DNA of 9,728 nt from Candidatus Lithacetigena glycinireducens (GCA_018725485.1 QLUP01000031.1:1-9728), one strand, 5' to 3'. Counted from the first letter of the stretch, positions 1 through 7,865 are shown. Translations and numbers: made by a program. The notes: generated by a model not told the origin, from the letters alone.

Positions 1-57
1 AATAAACATTAAAAAACTCTTTTAAAAATAATCATAAGAATTACCTTAAATTTTCAA

Positions 58-2346
58 TTATACCGTCATACTCACCGACACATCATTGTTTATTTCTCTT
101 TTAACCTTTATTTGAACGGGAAAAGCCTCCGCAATATCTTCCAGGTGAGTTATTATTAAAATCATCTTGATTTCGTTCTTCAAACTCCTTACCACCTCAA
201 TCAGTGATTCTCTTCCCACACTATCCAGGGAGCCAAAACCTTCATCAATAAAGATACACTCAATTACTCTATTAGAAATGCTGGACACATACCTGCCAAT
301 TCCCAGGGCTATACTTATGTCAGTTCTAAACTTCTCTCCACCGCTCAAAAGTTCGTATTTTCTTATTTTTTGGCTATACGAATCTTTAATGGATATATCG
401 AGTTTATCGAGAGAACCAGTTGCTTTAATATCAAGGGACAACCTGTCATTGGATAACCTTTTCAATAAATCGCTGGAGTGATGTTCTATATCAAATAAAG
501 CTTTTTTGACTACCATAGTCTGTATGTTTTCACTGGAAAAGGCTTTACTGATAAAGGAGTAAATAGTTTCCTTTTGGTCCAGCTCTATTTTCCGATAAAT
601 AAACCGTATTTTATTTTTTAATAATTCTTCGCTAACCGCTAACTTCCTAACCAGGGTTTCCTTCTCTTTTTCTAATAAATCTAAGTAGGTCTGCTTTTTA
701 ACTAACCTCATTTTAAGCACCGGAACCTCAAAAGAGTGGTTTTCCAGAAGTGTTACCTGCTGAATTAGTTCTTGGTATAATACAGTTAATCTCTCAATTC
801 TTGCCTGTAAATCCTGTTTTTGTTTTTCAGCTACTAAAACCTCCTGGTATAAATTAGTGATTTCCTTTTGCCTAATTTTGCTTTCTATCTCAGTTAGGGT
901 TAAATCAATTGCCTGGTTACCTTTACTCTTTTCTACTACCAGAAGCTTCTGCTCTTTATTAATACTGGTATTCTTTTCTTCTAAATCACCTTTAATTTTC
1001 TCAATATTTTTCTCTAAAGCTTGAATTTTTACTGCATGAGAAGTATATTCTTTCCTAACTTCATTCAATTCAGCTGAAACCATTTTGAAATCATTTTCAT
1101 TAATCGTTAATCTCTTATTCACTTCATCTCTTTCCATAAATAATCTGAACAACTCCAAATTTATTTCACTTAGCTCTTTTTGTAAATGACCTTTGTTCTC
1201 CAAAGTTAGTTCTGTACCACATAAAGGACAGATATCTTTACCTTTAAGAGTTTCCAGTCGCTGTTTTAGTTTTGATTCATCCTGCTTTAGTTTTTTTATT
1301 GCACCCTCTATTTGAGAGTAACTATCGCGCAAATTTTTTAACTCATCGCCCTGCTTCTGGAAGTTAGCCTCTAAGGTAGCGAACTTTTGTTGGCATGGAA
1401 CAAGATTTTTAACAAAAAATTCCTGGCTTTTGATTTCCCCGGCAAGGTTTTCTTCTAACTTCTTTACATCTTCTTTCAGGTTTTTTTCCATTAATAGGTG
1501 AGGGTAAATCTTAACCGAATCCTGGTATAAATTGTAGTCTCTAATTATCTCCTCTCTACGATACAGTACAAGGTTACAACTTTCTAATTTTAAAGTATTC
1601 TCTTTTAATTCGTTTTCAACCCTTTCCTTATCCTCAAGATGTTTCAGATTATGTTTTATCTGTTCAAGGGCATCCCTGGTGTTCTTTAAATCATTATTTT
1701 TTCCTTCAAGAGAAACCTGCATTTCCTTTATGAATTCATCGTTAATATCCTGTAACCCGGATAGGTCATTATTTATCGTTGAAAGTTCATTTTTTAACTG
1801 TTTAAGGTATTCTGTTGCTTTCGCGCGAATATTTTCATAAATATTTAACCCCAGAATCTCGGATAATACATTTTTTCTTTCTGAAGGTCGTGCAGAAAGG
1901 AATTTATCACTTTTCCCCTGAATCAACAGAACGGATGAAGTAAAAGTCTCATAATCCAGGCCAACCACTTTTAAAATCGCTTCTTCATTAGATTTAACCC
2001 CCCGGTGCCCGGTTGACTTAAACATTCGGAAATTAGGGTCATACTTATAAAAAAAGATTCGGGAATCCCCATTTCTTTCCCTCTCCCTGACCACCTTATA
2101 AGCATCATCTCCCACTTTGAATTCATAAGTAACCGAAGCTTTATCGGACCTTTCATTAATTAAATCGTCCATCTTTTCTGCATCTCGGGCTTTTCCATAT
2201 AGAGCATACAGAATGGCATCAAATAAGGAGGATTTACCTGCCCCATTCTCACCCACGATTACCGCATATTGGAGAGTGGTAAAGTCAAGTGATACCTTGT
2301 TTCTATAAGCTAAAAAACCTTCTACCTCTAACCTACGGGGAATCAT
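58..2346 (-). CDS. sbcC: Exonuclease subunit SbcC (Rad50-type ABC ATPase)
   Basis: This is the ATPase and DNA-tethering subunit of the SbcCD (Mre11-Rad50) complex, which opens hairpins and trims blocked or broken DNA ends. Visible motifs in the 762 residues are Walker A GENGAGKS (32-39), a Q-loop LIQG (Q143), long charged coiled coils (about 170-360 and 385-600), a zinc hook CPLC (C373 and C376) almost exactly mid-protein, the ABC signature LSGGE (667-671), Walker B CIFIDE (697-702), D-loop SLD (706-708) and H-loop H734. All ATPase motifs are intact. It is much shorter than E. coli SbcC (about 1050 residues), so its coils are short, nearer to compact archaeal or Clostridial forms. The ATG overlaps the sbcD stop as ATGA (2343-2346), so the subunits are translationally coupled. 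A weak AAAGGA lies about 11 nt upstream. It is the last gene of the operon. I see no gene and no clear terminator in the 57 bases beyond it. Confidence 0.96.
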   Translation of the reverse strand: MIPRRLEVEGFLAYRNKVSLDFTTLQYAVIVGENGAGKSSLFDAILYALYGKARDAEKMDDLINERSDKASVTYEFKVGDDAYKVVRERERNGDSRIFFYKYDPNFRMFKSTGHRGVKSNEEAILKVVGLDYETFTSSVLLIQGKSDKFLSARPSERKNVLSEILGLNIYENIRAKATEYLKQLKNELSTINNDLSGLQDINDEFIKEMQVSLEGKNNDLKNTRDALEQIKHNLKHLEDKERVENELKENTLKLESCNLVLYRREEIIRDYNLYQDSVKIYPHLLMEKNLKEDVKKLEENLAGEIKSQEFFVKNLVPCQQKFATLEANFQKQGDELKNLRDSYSQIEGAIKKLKQDESKLKQRLETLKGKDICPLCGTELTLENKGHLQKELSEINLELFRLFMERDEVNKRLTINENDFKMVSAELNEVRKEYTSHAVKIQALEKNIEKIKGDLEEKNTSINKEQKLLVVEKSKGNQAIDLTLTEIESKIRQKEITNLYQEVLVAEKQKQDLQARIERLTVLYQELIQQVTLLENHSFEVPVLKMRLVKKQTYLDLLEKEKETLVRKLAVSEELLKNKIRFIYRKIELDQKETIYSFISKAFSSENIQTMVVKKALFDIEHHSSDLLKRLSNDRLSLDIKATGSLDKLDISIKDSYSQKIRKYELLSGGEKFRTDISIALGIGRYVSSISNRVIECIFIDEGFGSLDSVGRESLIEVVRSLKNEIKMILIITHLEDIAEAFPVQIKVKREINNDVSVSMTV

Positions 2347-3500
2347 TTTTCTTCTATTTCCTTTATGATGTCTTTAAGGGTAACAATCAGTGTGTTTTTG
2401 AAATCTTCTTCTAAGTTCTTTTCTTTAAGGTAATTTTCAAATGCCAGCAGGGGGTTAGAATAAGATAAAAGAGGTTGCCATAAACCTTGACTTTCCGCTT
2501 CCAATCTTATTGGTTCAAAATTAACCAGTTTCGGAAACATAGAGAATACTTTTTCCCTGACTTCCTGTAGAGAATCGGAATCTTTCAGAAATACCGTCAA
2601 TTTAAGATAAGCATTTTTAATGTCGGGGTAACTGGTTAGCAAACTGTCAATTTTATCAGGGGACCTAACTTCTATATCGTACATAAGACTGGACTTGATT
2701 TTAATGTATTCTGGTTTTACGCGGTTATTTTCAATCTCTACATAAAAAAATCCTTTTTCATCATCAGTTTCGCTGAAATCTAATTTCTCCAGACTACCAG
2801 CATAAAAAGAGGGAGTATCACATTCAATCTTCTGCTTTCTGTGTAAATGACCGAAAGCGCTATAGGTAGTCCAGGATGGTATATCTCGCTGGGATAAAAG
2901 CGGTTCATCTGCCAGAGATAAAATCCTTTCACTGCTTAACAAGCCATTCTCTACCCCCATATGAGCTATTAGTATAGAAGGTAATTTGTTATTAAGATAG
3001 CTTTTAGCTCTTCTTAAATGACCACCAAACATAGTTGATACTTTAGCGCTAACATTTTTTGGACCCTGTGATTGGTAAACTTCCCCTTCCCATCTCCCTC
3101 TCTCGGGGTAAGGAAAGGGAATTATCTGCACCTCGGGTTCATCCAAATGTAAAACAGGGGATTCCCTACTAACCCGGGTTAAAATCCTCAGATAGGGATT
3201 AGACGACCCAATTATGGAAAAAACCTCGTGAAGTTTGTTCCAGTCGTGGTTACCGGTAATCAAAACTACCTTTACTTTTTGCTCTAACAGGCTTTTAATA
3301 CGAGAAAAAAAGGACTCTAAAGCTTCTCCGGAAGGTAGTTTCTTATCAAATATATCACCTGCTATCAATAAAAGAGGGACTTTTTCCTGTTTTATAAAAT
3401 CCGTTACCTGGTCGAAACAGTTGATAATATCAAAGGTCCTATCAATACCATACCATTCTTTTCCTAAATGTAAATCGGCTAAATGAACGAATCTTACCAT
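2343..3500 (-). CDS. sbcD: Exonuclease subunit SbcD (Mre11-type nuclease)
   Basis: This is the Mn-dependent nuclease subunit that works with SbcC. The 385 residues start with the calcineurin-like phosphoesterase fold. Metal-binding motifs are all present: D9-x-H11 in LADLHLG, GD (48-49) in LLIAGDIFDKK, GNHD (83-86), H180 in ILIAHMG, and GHLH (217-220). The rest (about 260-385) is the capping and SbcC-binding C-terminal region, ending in charged helices. Length is normal for the family (about 370-420). The start at 3500 gives the canonical N-terminus MVRFVHLADLHLG. It sits 3 nt after the rsmI stop, with AAAGGGG at 3514-3520 rather far upstream, so translation probably depends on coupling. It overlaps sbcC by 4 nt. 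An sbcD-sbcC pair in this order is the usual bacterial arrangement. Confidence 0.96.
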   Translation of the reverse strand: MVRFVHLADLHLGKEWYGIDRTFDIINCFDQVTDFIKQEKVPLLLIAGDIFDKKLPSGEALESFFSRIKSLLEQKVKVVLITGNHDWNKLHEVFSIIGSSNPYLRILTRVSRESPVLHLDEPEVQIIPFPYPERGRWEGEVYQSQGPKNVSAKVSTMFGGHLRRAKSYLNNKLPSILIAHMGVENGLLSSERILSLADEPLLSQRDIPSWTTYSAFGHLHRKQKIECDTPSFYAGSLEKLDFSETDDEKGFFYVEIENNRVKPEYIKIKSSLMYDIEVRSPDKIDSLLTSYPDIKNAYLKLTVFLKDSDSLQEVREKVFSMFPKLVNFEPIRLEAESQGLWQPLLSYSNPLLAFENYLKEKNLEEDFKNTLIVTLKDIIKEIEEK

Positions 3501-3503
3501 AAA

Positions 3504-4400
3504 TCAGCGATTTCCCCTTTTACTTCTTCTCGCCGGGTTGCCCAGTAAGGAAAAGGAAACTTTATAACTATTTCTATTATCCTTTATATACAGCCTATAA
3601 ATTTCATTAGCTCGCAAACCCCGCTCACTGGCAACCAGTTTACAGGCCTCTTTCAGGGAATACTCCTTTAACAGGCTATTTATAACTTCGGTGATATTTT
3701 GAGGTATTTCCCTAGTTACCTCTGCTCCACCGAGAAGAATAACCACTTCTCCTAAAAGCTCCTTTCTTGAGGAAATATTCAGATAAACCTCCTGCAGACT
3801 ACCCCGTACATATTCTTCAAACTTCTTGGTGAGTTCCCGAGCCACTACGGCTGGATGTTCACTTCCAAACACTTCTAAGGCTTCTTGCAGAAAGGGAATC
3901 ACCCTTCTTTTGGACTCAAAAAAAATGGAGGTCATCTTTAAACCTTTTATTCTTCTAAAAAGGTCCATTCGCTGGCTTTTCTTACGGGGTGGAAAGTTAA
4001 GGAAAATAAACTGCTCGGTACTTAATCCTGAAGGGATAAGGGAAGTTATTACTGCGGACGCACCGGGCACAAAAAACAAGGGAAACTGTTCTTTTATCGC
4101 TAATTGCACTAAAGATTCTCCTGGATCAGCTATTCCTGGTGTTCCTGCTTCACTTATTACCGCAATAGATTTGCCTTCTAATAACTCTTCTCTAATTTTT
4201 CTTATCCTTAAATATTTGTTGCCTTCAAAAAAACTAACGGTTCTCTTTTGAATACCAAAATGACTTAATAAAACCCGCGTGCTTCGGGTATCTTCAGCAT
4301 AAACCACATCCACTTCTTTAAGCACCCTTAAAGCCCTTAGGGTTATATCTTCAAGGTTCCCAATCGGGGTAGATACTAAATAAATAGTGCCTTTATCCAT
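3504..4400 (-). CDS. rsmI: 16S rRNA (cytidine(1402)-2'-O)-methyltransferase RsmI
   Basis: A SAM-dependent tetrapyrrole-methylase-fold enzyme that 2'-O-methylates C1402 of 16S rRNA in the decoding centre. The 298 residues carry the family signatures: IYLVSTPIGNLEDIT (6-20), AEDTRST (35-41), SEAGTPGIADPGE (83-95), and VPGASAVITSLIPSGLST (111-128). A C-terminal helical segment, LKEACKLVASERGL, is followed by a basic tail rich in Arg, Lys and Asn. Two deviations are visible: the normally invariant SDAGTP reads SEAGTP (Glu84), and the usual GFLP is replaced by LNFPP near 134-138. Domain order and length (usually 280-300) are otherwise normal, so it is probably active. The ATG at 4400 gives the canonical start. 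It lies inside the end of uppP (25-nt overlap) without a strong Shine-Dalgarno, which suggests translational coupling. Confidence 0.94.
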   Translation of the reverse strand: MDKGTIYLVSTPIGNLEDITLRALRVLKEVDVVYAEDTRSTRVLLSHFGIQKRTVSFFEGNKYLRIRKIREELLEGKSIAVISEAGTPGIADPGESLVQLAIKEQFPLFFVPGASAVITSLIPSGLSTEQFIFLNFPPRKKSQRMDLFRRIKGLKMTSIFFESKRRVIPFLQEALEVFGSEHPAVVARELTKKFEEYVRGSLQEVYLNISSRKELLGEVVILLGGAEVTREIPQNITEVINSLLKEYSLKEACKLVASERGLRANEIYRLYIKDNRNSYKVSFSLLGNPARRSKRGNR

Positions 4401-5143
4401 AGAAATACCGCCAGAAACAGGGTATATATACTAAAGAGATAAAAATAATTATTATCAAGGGCTTTTTTTATAAGCCACAGGCTGAAATAACCACAAGCAA
4501 AAGAGGTAATCACCCCTGCTATGATTGAAGGTTGAAAGAAAACAGGTGAATCAGTGATTATTTCTAATAGGGAACCTCCCCAGATAGCTATCAGGGATAA
4601 CAAGAGAGAGAAAAAGAGTGCTTCCTTTCTCTTTAATCCCGAAAGTAACCCTCCAGTAATAGTACTTCCCGAACGGGATATACCAGGAAGTATGGCAAAG
4701 GCCTGAAAAACACCTATTAACAAGGCTTTTAACGGTTTTATATTTACCATGCGGGTATTTTTCTCCTGAATAAAATAAGAACTTATCAAAATAATTGAAT
4801 TTATTAAAAAGAATAAGGGTAATAAACCTTCCAGGGAAAAAATAGTTTCCAGAAAATCTTTAAAAAATATACCTACAATACCAGCTGGTACTGACCCGAT
4901 GATTACCATGTTTATAATAGGCAAAATATTGTTTTTAGTAAGCACACCTTTTAACTCCCGGTAGAGAAATAGTAAGACCGCTAAAGAGGTTCCTAAGTGA
5001 AGGTATATCTGCAGGGAAAGTATTGGTTCCTCCAGATTCAAAAGATGATAAAAAATAGCTATATGACCAGAACTGCTTATAGGTAAGTATTCTGTTAATC
5101 CCTGGATTATTGCCAGGATAATAACTTTAACTATTTCTGACAC
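4376..5143 (-). CDS. uppP: Undecaprenyl-diphosphatase UppP (BacA family)
   Basis: A polytopic inner-membrane phosphatase that converts undecaprenyl diphosphate to the monophosphate, recycling the lipid carrier for peptidoglycan and other envelope polymers. High levels of this family give bacitracin resistance. Starting at the GTG at 5143 the protein has 255 residues, slightly short of the usual 260-280, and is very hydrophobic with about 7-8 membrane segments. Both catalytic signatures are present: QGLTEYLPISSSGH (14-27, acidic E18 and H27) and LPGISRSGSTI (152-162, R157). I prefer the GTG start over the ATG at 5170: AAAAGG (5150-5155) sits 6 nt before the GTG, the family N-terminus begins at this point (SEIVKVIILAIIQG), and the overlap with the upstream gene drops from 44 to 17 nt. 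Its 3' end overlaps rsmI. Confidence 0.94.
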   Translation of the reverse strand: MSEIVKVIILAIIQGLTEYLPISSSGHIAIFYHLLNLEEPILSLQIYLHLGTSLAVLLFLYRELKGVLTKNNILPIINMVIIGSVPAGIVGIFFKDFLETIFSLEGLLPLFFLINSIILISSYFIQEKNTRMVNIKPLKALLIGVFQAFAILPGISRSGSTITGGLLSGLKRKEALFFSLLLSLIAIWGGSLLEIITDSPVFFQPSIIAGVITSFACGYFSLWLIKKALDNNYFYLFSIYTLFLAVFLWIKALFI

Positions 5144-5792
5144 TGCTAACCTTTTCCAGAAAATTTTCAAAAATCATCCGAGAAAGTGTTTCCTCCATAC
5201 TCCTTTCAGGATGCCATTGAACGCCAATAATTTTTGAATCTTTACCCTCAAAAGCTTCTAATACATAATCAGCAGAATACACCCAGGGAGTTAAATTAGG
5301 AGCTAAACGAGAAACCCCCTGATGATGGTAAGAGTTAACCAGGGATGTTTCCAAACCATATTTTTTTCCAAAAAAGCTATTAGTATTCAGGGTAACTTCG
5401 TGCATTACTCCACCGCTGTGGACCTGGTAACCCCTGCAGGGTAAATCTTTAAACAGTGTTCCTCCTAAGAACGCATTAATCATTTGATGACCCCGGCATA
5501 TTCCCAAAACGGGCAGGTTCCTGGAATAAGCAATTCTAAGGAGTGAGAATTCTAATTCGTCTCGGGCCTTACTAACACCCTCTATCTCACCACATCCTTC
5601 TTCATAATGGGTTCCCTCGTCCACATCTCCACCACCGGTTAGTAGTAACCCCTGAATAGAAATGTTTACATTAACTTCCTGTTCGGGAAAAAAAGTAATC
5701 AGTTCAAAATTGTCATTTACCTTCTTTAAGGCTTCAATATAAGGACTAATTGTTTCGTCACTACTCCCTGAAATAGCTATAAATTTAGACAT
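5127..5792 (-). CDS. Class I glutamine amidotransferase-like hydrolase (gamma-glutamyl-GABA hydrolase / peptidase C26 family)
   Basis: A stand-alone glutaminase-fold enzyme of 221 residues that should hydrolyse a gamma-glutamyl amide bond in the cytoplasm. The triad is visible: nucleophile C99 in GICRGHQ (97-103), H194 and E196 in WHPER (193-197). The oxyanion-strand motif LLLTGGGDVD (49-58) and the SYHHQGV segment (154-160) are typical of the PuuD-like C26 family and argue against amidotransferase subunits such as TrpG or GuaA. E. coli PuuD is about 254 residues, so this is a compact form. No putrescine or GABA pathway genes are nearby, so the substrate is unknown; calling it puuD would be over-annotation. 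The start is secure: AAAGGAGGT at 5798-5806, spacing 5 nt. It overlaps nnr upstream by 8 nt and uppP downstream by 17 nt. Confidence 0.88.
   Translation of the reverse strand: MSKFIAISGSSDETISPYIEALKKVNDNFELITFFPEQEVNVNISIQGLLLTGGGDVDEGTHYEEGCGEIEGVSKARDELEFSLLRIAYSRNLPVLGICRGHQMINAFLGGTLFKDLPCRGYQVHSGGVMHEVTLNTNSFFGKKYGLETSLVNSYHHQGVSRLAPNLTPWVYSADYVLEAFEGKDSKIIGVQWHPERSMEETLSRMIFENFLEKVSSVRNS
5150..5157 (-). promoter_or_regulatory. Ribosome binding site that selects the GTG start of uppP
   Basis: GGAAAAGG on the minus strand ends 6 nt before the GTG at 5143. It lies downstream of the ATG at 5170, so it can serve only the GTG. This supports the shorter UppP N-terminus. Confidence 0.65.
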
Positions 5793-7386
5793 CTGCGACC
5801 TCCTTTAAAAACCTGTTTTTAATTATATTTATTTCGCCTGCTCTTAATCGGTTCATTAAATCAGGAATCTCCAAAGCAATATCTCGGGCCATTAATCCTC
5901 TCTTTTCATATTCACCAGACAGTGTTTCCCCTGCTGCTCCATGAAGATAAACAGCGAGAAGGATTGCTTCCTTCAAACTTACTCCCTGGGCTATAAAACT
6001 GGCAAGAATACCTGCAAGCACATCACCCGAACCTGGGGTTGCCAGGGAGACATTACCCACTGGGCCAAAAAATACCCTGCCATCCGGAAAAGCCATAATT
6101 GTGGGATTACCTTTTAATAAAAGTAACAGGTTATTTTTCCTGGTGAAACTCCTAACTTCCTCTATAATCGTTTTTTTATCAGGATAATTGCAATCTTTTC
6201 CGGTTATAAAAGCATATTCTCCGAAATGAGGGGTTATAATCGTGGAAAACTTTCTCTCCTTCAATCTTTCCAGATTTTCTCTTACTACCAGTAAAGCATC
6301 GCCATCAATTATTAATGGCAGGTGACAATTATCAATGATTTTTTCAACCAACTGCAAGCTTTCCTTTTCTCTACCTAAACCAGGTCCAACAACCATTACC
6401 TGGCATTTGGGTAATAGGTCAGTAATAGCACTTAAATCATCTATCGTTAGATAACTCTCCTTTATAGAAGGCCCTGCTAAAACAACTTCCGGTACCCAGT
6501 TAGTTAGGGCACTCGCAGCAGTTGTAGGAATCAGGGAATAAATATATCCTCCACCAGCTTTAAAATAACCCATTGAAACAAAAATTGGAGCACCCTGGTA
6601 ATTGTAGGACCCCCCAACAAATAGCAATCTACCAAAAGAACCTTTGTGACTATCTTCTTTTCTAACTGGTAAATATCTACTTATCAGTGCTTCAGTTATT
6701 ATTTTCGTTGAAAAGTGCGAGGGGTCTACGGTTCCACCAAGGTTAGCTATAACTATTTTCCCTGCTAATCCTCTTCCGGGATAAAAAAGCAGCCCTGGCT
6801 TTAAGGTTCCCATAGTAACCGTATAATCTGCTTGTATAGCTATCCCAAGAATATCCCCGGTATCAGCACTCACCCCGCTGGGAATATCAACAGAAACTAC
6901 TCTGGCAGAAGATTCGTTAATAATTTCAATAATTTCTTGATAATTAGCTCTCACCTCATCTTTAAGACCCAAACCCAGAAGTGAATCTATTATAATATCA
7001 GAGCCCCGAGTTTGTTCAATCGCTTCTTTGCTTAAACTTTCAGTAAATATTTTTACTTCCAATCCTTCCTTACAACATAGGTCTAAATTTTTCCGGGTTA
7101 AAGGAGTTGCTCTTTCCATTGAATCTAATAGGTAAACCTTAATATCCCCATATCCCCTATTAAATAAGTACCTGGAAGCAACCAATCCATCCCCACCATT
7201 ATTCCCGGGCCCACACCAAACAGTTATTTTTTTATGTTTAACTGGTTCAATTTTACTGATAAATAAAGCAATTTCTTTACCTGCATTTTCCATCAAAACA
7301 TCAACAGTAATTCCCTGTTCTTCTATGAGAATCCTTTCATACTGCCTGACTTCTTCTGAATTTAATACCAGGTCAGATATTTTCAA
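5785..7386 (-). CDS. nnr: Bifunctional NAD(P)H-hydrate epimerase / ADP-dependent NAD(P)H-hydrate dehydratase
   Basis: Repairs NADHX and NADPHX, the hydrated damaged forms of the cofactors: the N-terminal domain interconverts R and S epimers, and the C-terminal ribokinase-like domain dehydrates the S form using ADP. The 533 residues match the usual fused YjeF architecture (about 490-530). The epimerase domain (about 1-225) has LMENAG (31-36), GPGNNGGDG (59-67), IIDSLLG with D134, and VDIPSGV (166-172). The dehydratase domain (about 235-525) has HKGSFGRLLFVGGS (247-260), GPGLG (334-338), DGDAL (361-365, usually DADAL), TPHFGE (385-390) and ATPGSGDVLAG (449-459, catalytic D455). Translation begins at TTG (7386): an in-frame stop lies directly upstream, the next Met is at residue 32, and AGGTGG (7390-7395) precedes it closely. 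It overlaps acpS by 14 nt, a neighbour pairing often seen in Bacillota. Confidence 0.95.
   Translation of the reverse strand: MKISDLVLNSEEVRQYERILIEEQGITVDVLMENAGKEIALFISKIEPVKHKKITVWCGPGNNGGDGLVASRYLFNRGYGDIKVYLLDSMERATPLTRKNLDLCCKEGLEVKIFTESLSKEAIEQTRGSDIIIDSLLGLGLKDEVRANYQEIIEIINESSARVVSVDIPSGVSADTGDILGIAIQADYTVTMGTLKPGLLFYPGRGLAGKIVIANLGGTVDPSHFSTKIITEALISRYLPVRKEDSHKGSFGRLLFVGGSYNYQGAPIFVSMGYFKAGGGYIYSLIPTTAASALTNWVPEVVLAGPSIKESYLTIDDLSAITDLLPKCQVMVVGPGLGREKESLQLVEKIIDNCHLPLIIDGDALLVVRENLERLKERKFSTIITPHFGEYAFITGKDCNYPDKKTIIEEVRSFTRKNNLLLLLKGNPTIMAFPDGRVFFGPVGNVSLATPGSGDVLAGILASFIAQGVSLKEAILLAVYLHGAAGETLSGEYEKRGLMARDIALEIPDLMNRLRAGEINIIKNRFLKEVADV
5798..5806 (-). promoter_or_regulatory. 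Strong ribosome binding site of the C26 hydrolase gene
   Basis: AAAGGAGGT on the minus strand, 5 nt before the ATG at 5792. It is the best Shine-Dalgarno site in the operon and lies inside the last codons of nnr. The hydrolase can therefore be initiated independently, not only by coupling. Confidence 0.85.
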
Positions 7387-7750
7387 TCACCACCTGAGAA
7401 ACAACCATGTTTCCATCATGACTTAAACTAAAATGAATGTTATATTCCTTAAAGAGAGGGTTCAGATTAAGCGTTTCCTCAGAAAACCTGATAGTTGGAG
7501 CTCCTTTAAGGTTATCCAGCACTTCGGTAGTATCAAATCGAAACCCCTTCCAATATCCTCCCATAGCTTTAATCAGTGCTTCCTTTACGGAAAATCTGCC
7601 AGAAATGTAGAGGATTGACCTACCAGATTCATAATACTCTCCCATTTCTTTTTCGGAAAGAATGCGCCAAGCAAATGTATCCCCCCATTTGTCTATTACC
7701 TTTTTGATTCTGTCTATGGAAACTATATCAATACCTATGCCTATAATCAT
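7373..7750 (-). CDS. acpS: Holo-[acyl-carrier-protein] synthase AcpS
   Basis: Transfers the 4'-phosphopantetheine arm of coenzyme A to a serine of apo-ACP, activating the carrier for fatty-acid synthesis. At 125 residues it is the normal size (115-130). The two Mg-binding signatures are clear: GIGIDIV (4-10, D8) and SGRFSVKEALIKAMG (50-64, E57). The GAP motif (83-85) and SLSHD near the C-terminus (108-112) also fit the family. The ATG at 7750 produces the canonical N-terminus. Its Shine-Dalgarno is weak (AAGG about 13 nt upstream). It is the first gene of the operon. The region upstream is occupied by a transposase remnant and by possible insertion-sequence end boxes, and I could not find a convincing -35/-10 pair. 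Confidence 0.95.
   Translation of the reverse strand: MIIGIGIDIVSIDRIKKVIDKWGDTFAWRILSEKEMGEYYESGRSILYISGRFSVKEALIKAMGGYWKGFRFDTTEVLDNLKGAPTIRFSEETLNLNPLFKEYNIHFSLSHDGNMVVSQVVIENI
7390..7395 (-). promoter_or_regulatory. Ribosome binding site of nnr (TTG start)
   Basis: AGGTGG on the minus strand, only 3 nt before the TTG at 7386 and inside the 3' end of acpS. The tight spacing and the rare start codon suggest modest initiation helped by ribosomes finishing acpS. Confidence 0.5.
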
Positions 7751-7793
7751 ACTCTATTATTTTACCTTATGTGCCGTTGTATATTTAAACTTT

Positions 7794-7865
7794 AACGATT
7801 TTACAGAAATATCCGTCTTTCATCATAATTAAATCTACCCCAAATAGGTCTACGATAATTACTGG
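7794..7865 (-). repeat. Possible insertion-sequence end: repeated AT-rich boxes
   Basis: On the minus strand, three similar boxes follow the transposase remnant at steps of about 28-30 nt: CCAGTAATTATCG (7853-7865), TAGATTTAATTATG (7824-7837) and CTGTAAAATCGTT (7794-7806). The first two share ATAATTA/TAATTAT exactly, and the first and third share CGAT followed by a T/A run and CAG or ACTG. Regularly spaced boxes beyond the transposase 3' end are what transposase-binding sites at an IS terminus look like. The repeats are short and imperfect, no matching opposite end was found in the window, and chance similarity in AT-rich DNA cannot be excluded. Confidence 0.3.

Noticed and set aside
1-57. 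A terminator or short leader ORF after sbcC
   Set aside because: No stable GC stem is visible, only A/T runs. The ATG-started frame there encodes just eight residues.
167-481. Open frame of 104 codons on the plus strand
   Set aside because: It lies antisense within sbcC, over the signature and Walker B codons, and has no recognisable domain or ribosome binding site.
1971-2156. Second minus-strand frame of 61 codons inside sbcC
   Set aside because: It is an alternative frame of sbcC, whose own frame is intact and carries all family motifs.
3235-3486. Plus-strand frame of 83 codons
   Set aside because: It is antisense to the metal-binding part of sbcD and shows no protein-like features.
3826-4251. 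Plus-strand frame of 141 codons
   Set aside because: It is antisense to rsmI. Its length reflects low stop-codon density opposite a coding frame, and no domain or start signal is present.
7433-7618. Plus-strand frame of 61 codons
   Set aside because: It is antisense to acpS, which has complete family signatures.
7751-7800. A sigma-70-like promoter for acpS (TATACA or TAAAAT as -10)
   Set aside because: No -35 matching more than about three of six consensus bases lies at suitable spacing, and AT-rich DNA yields such -10 matches by chance.
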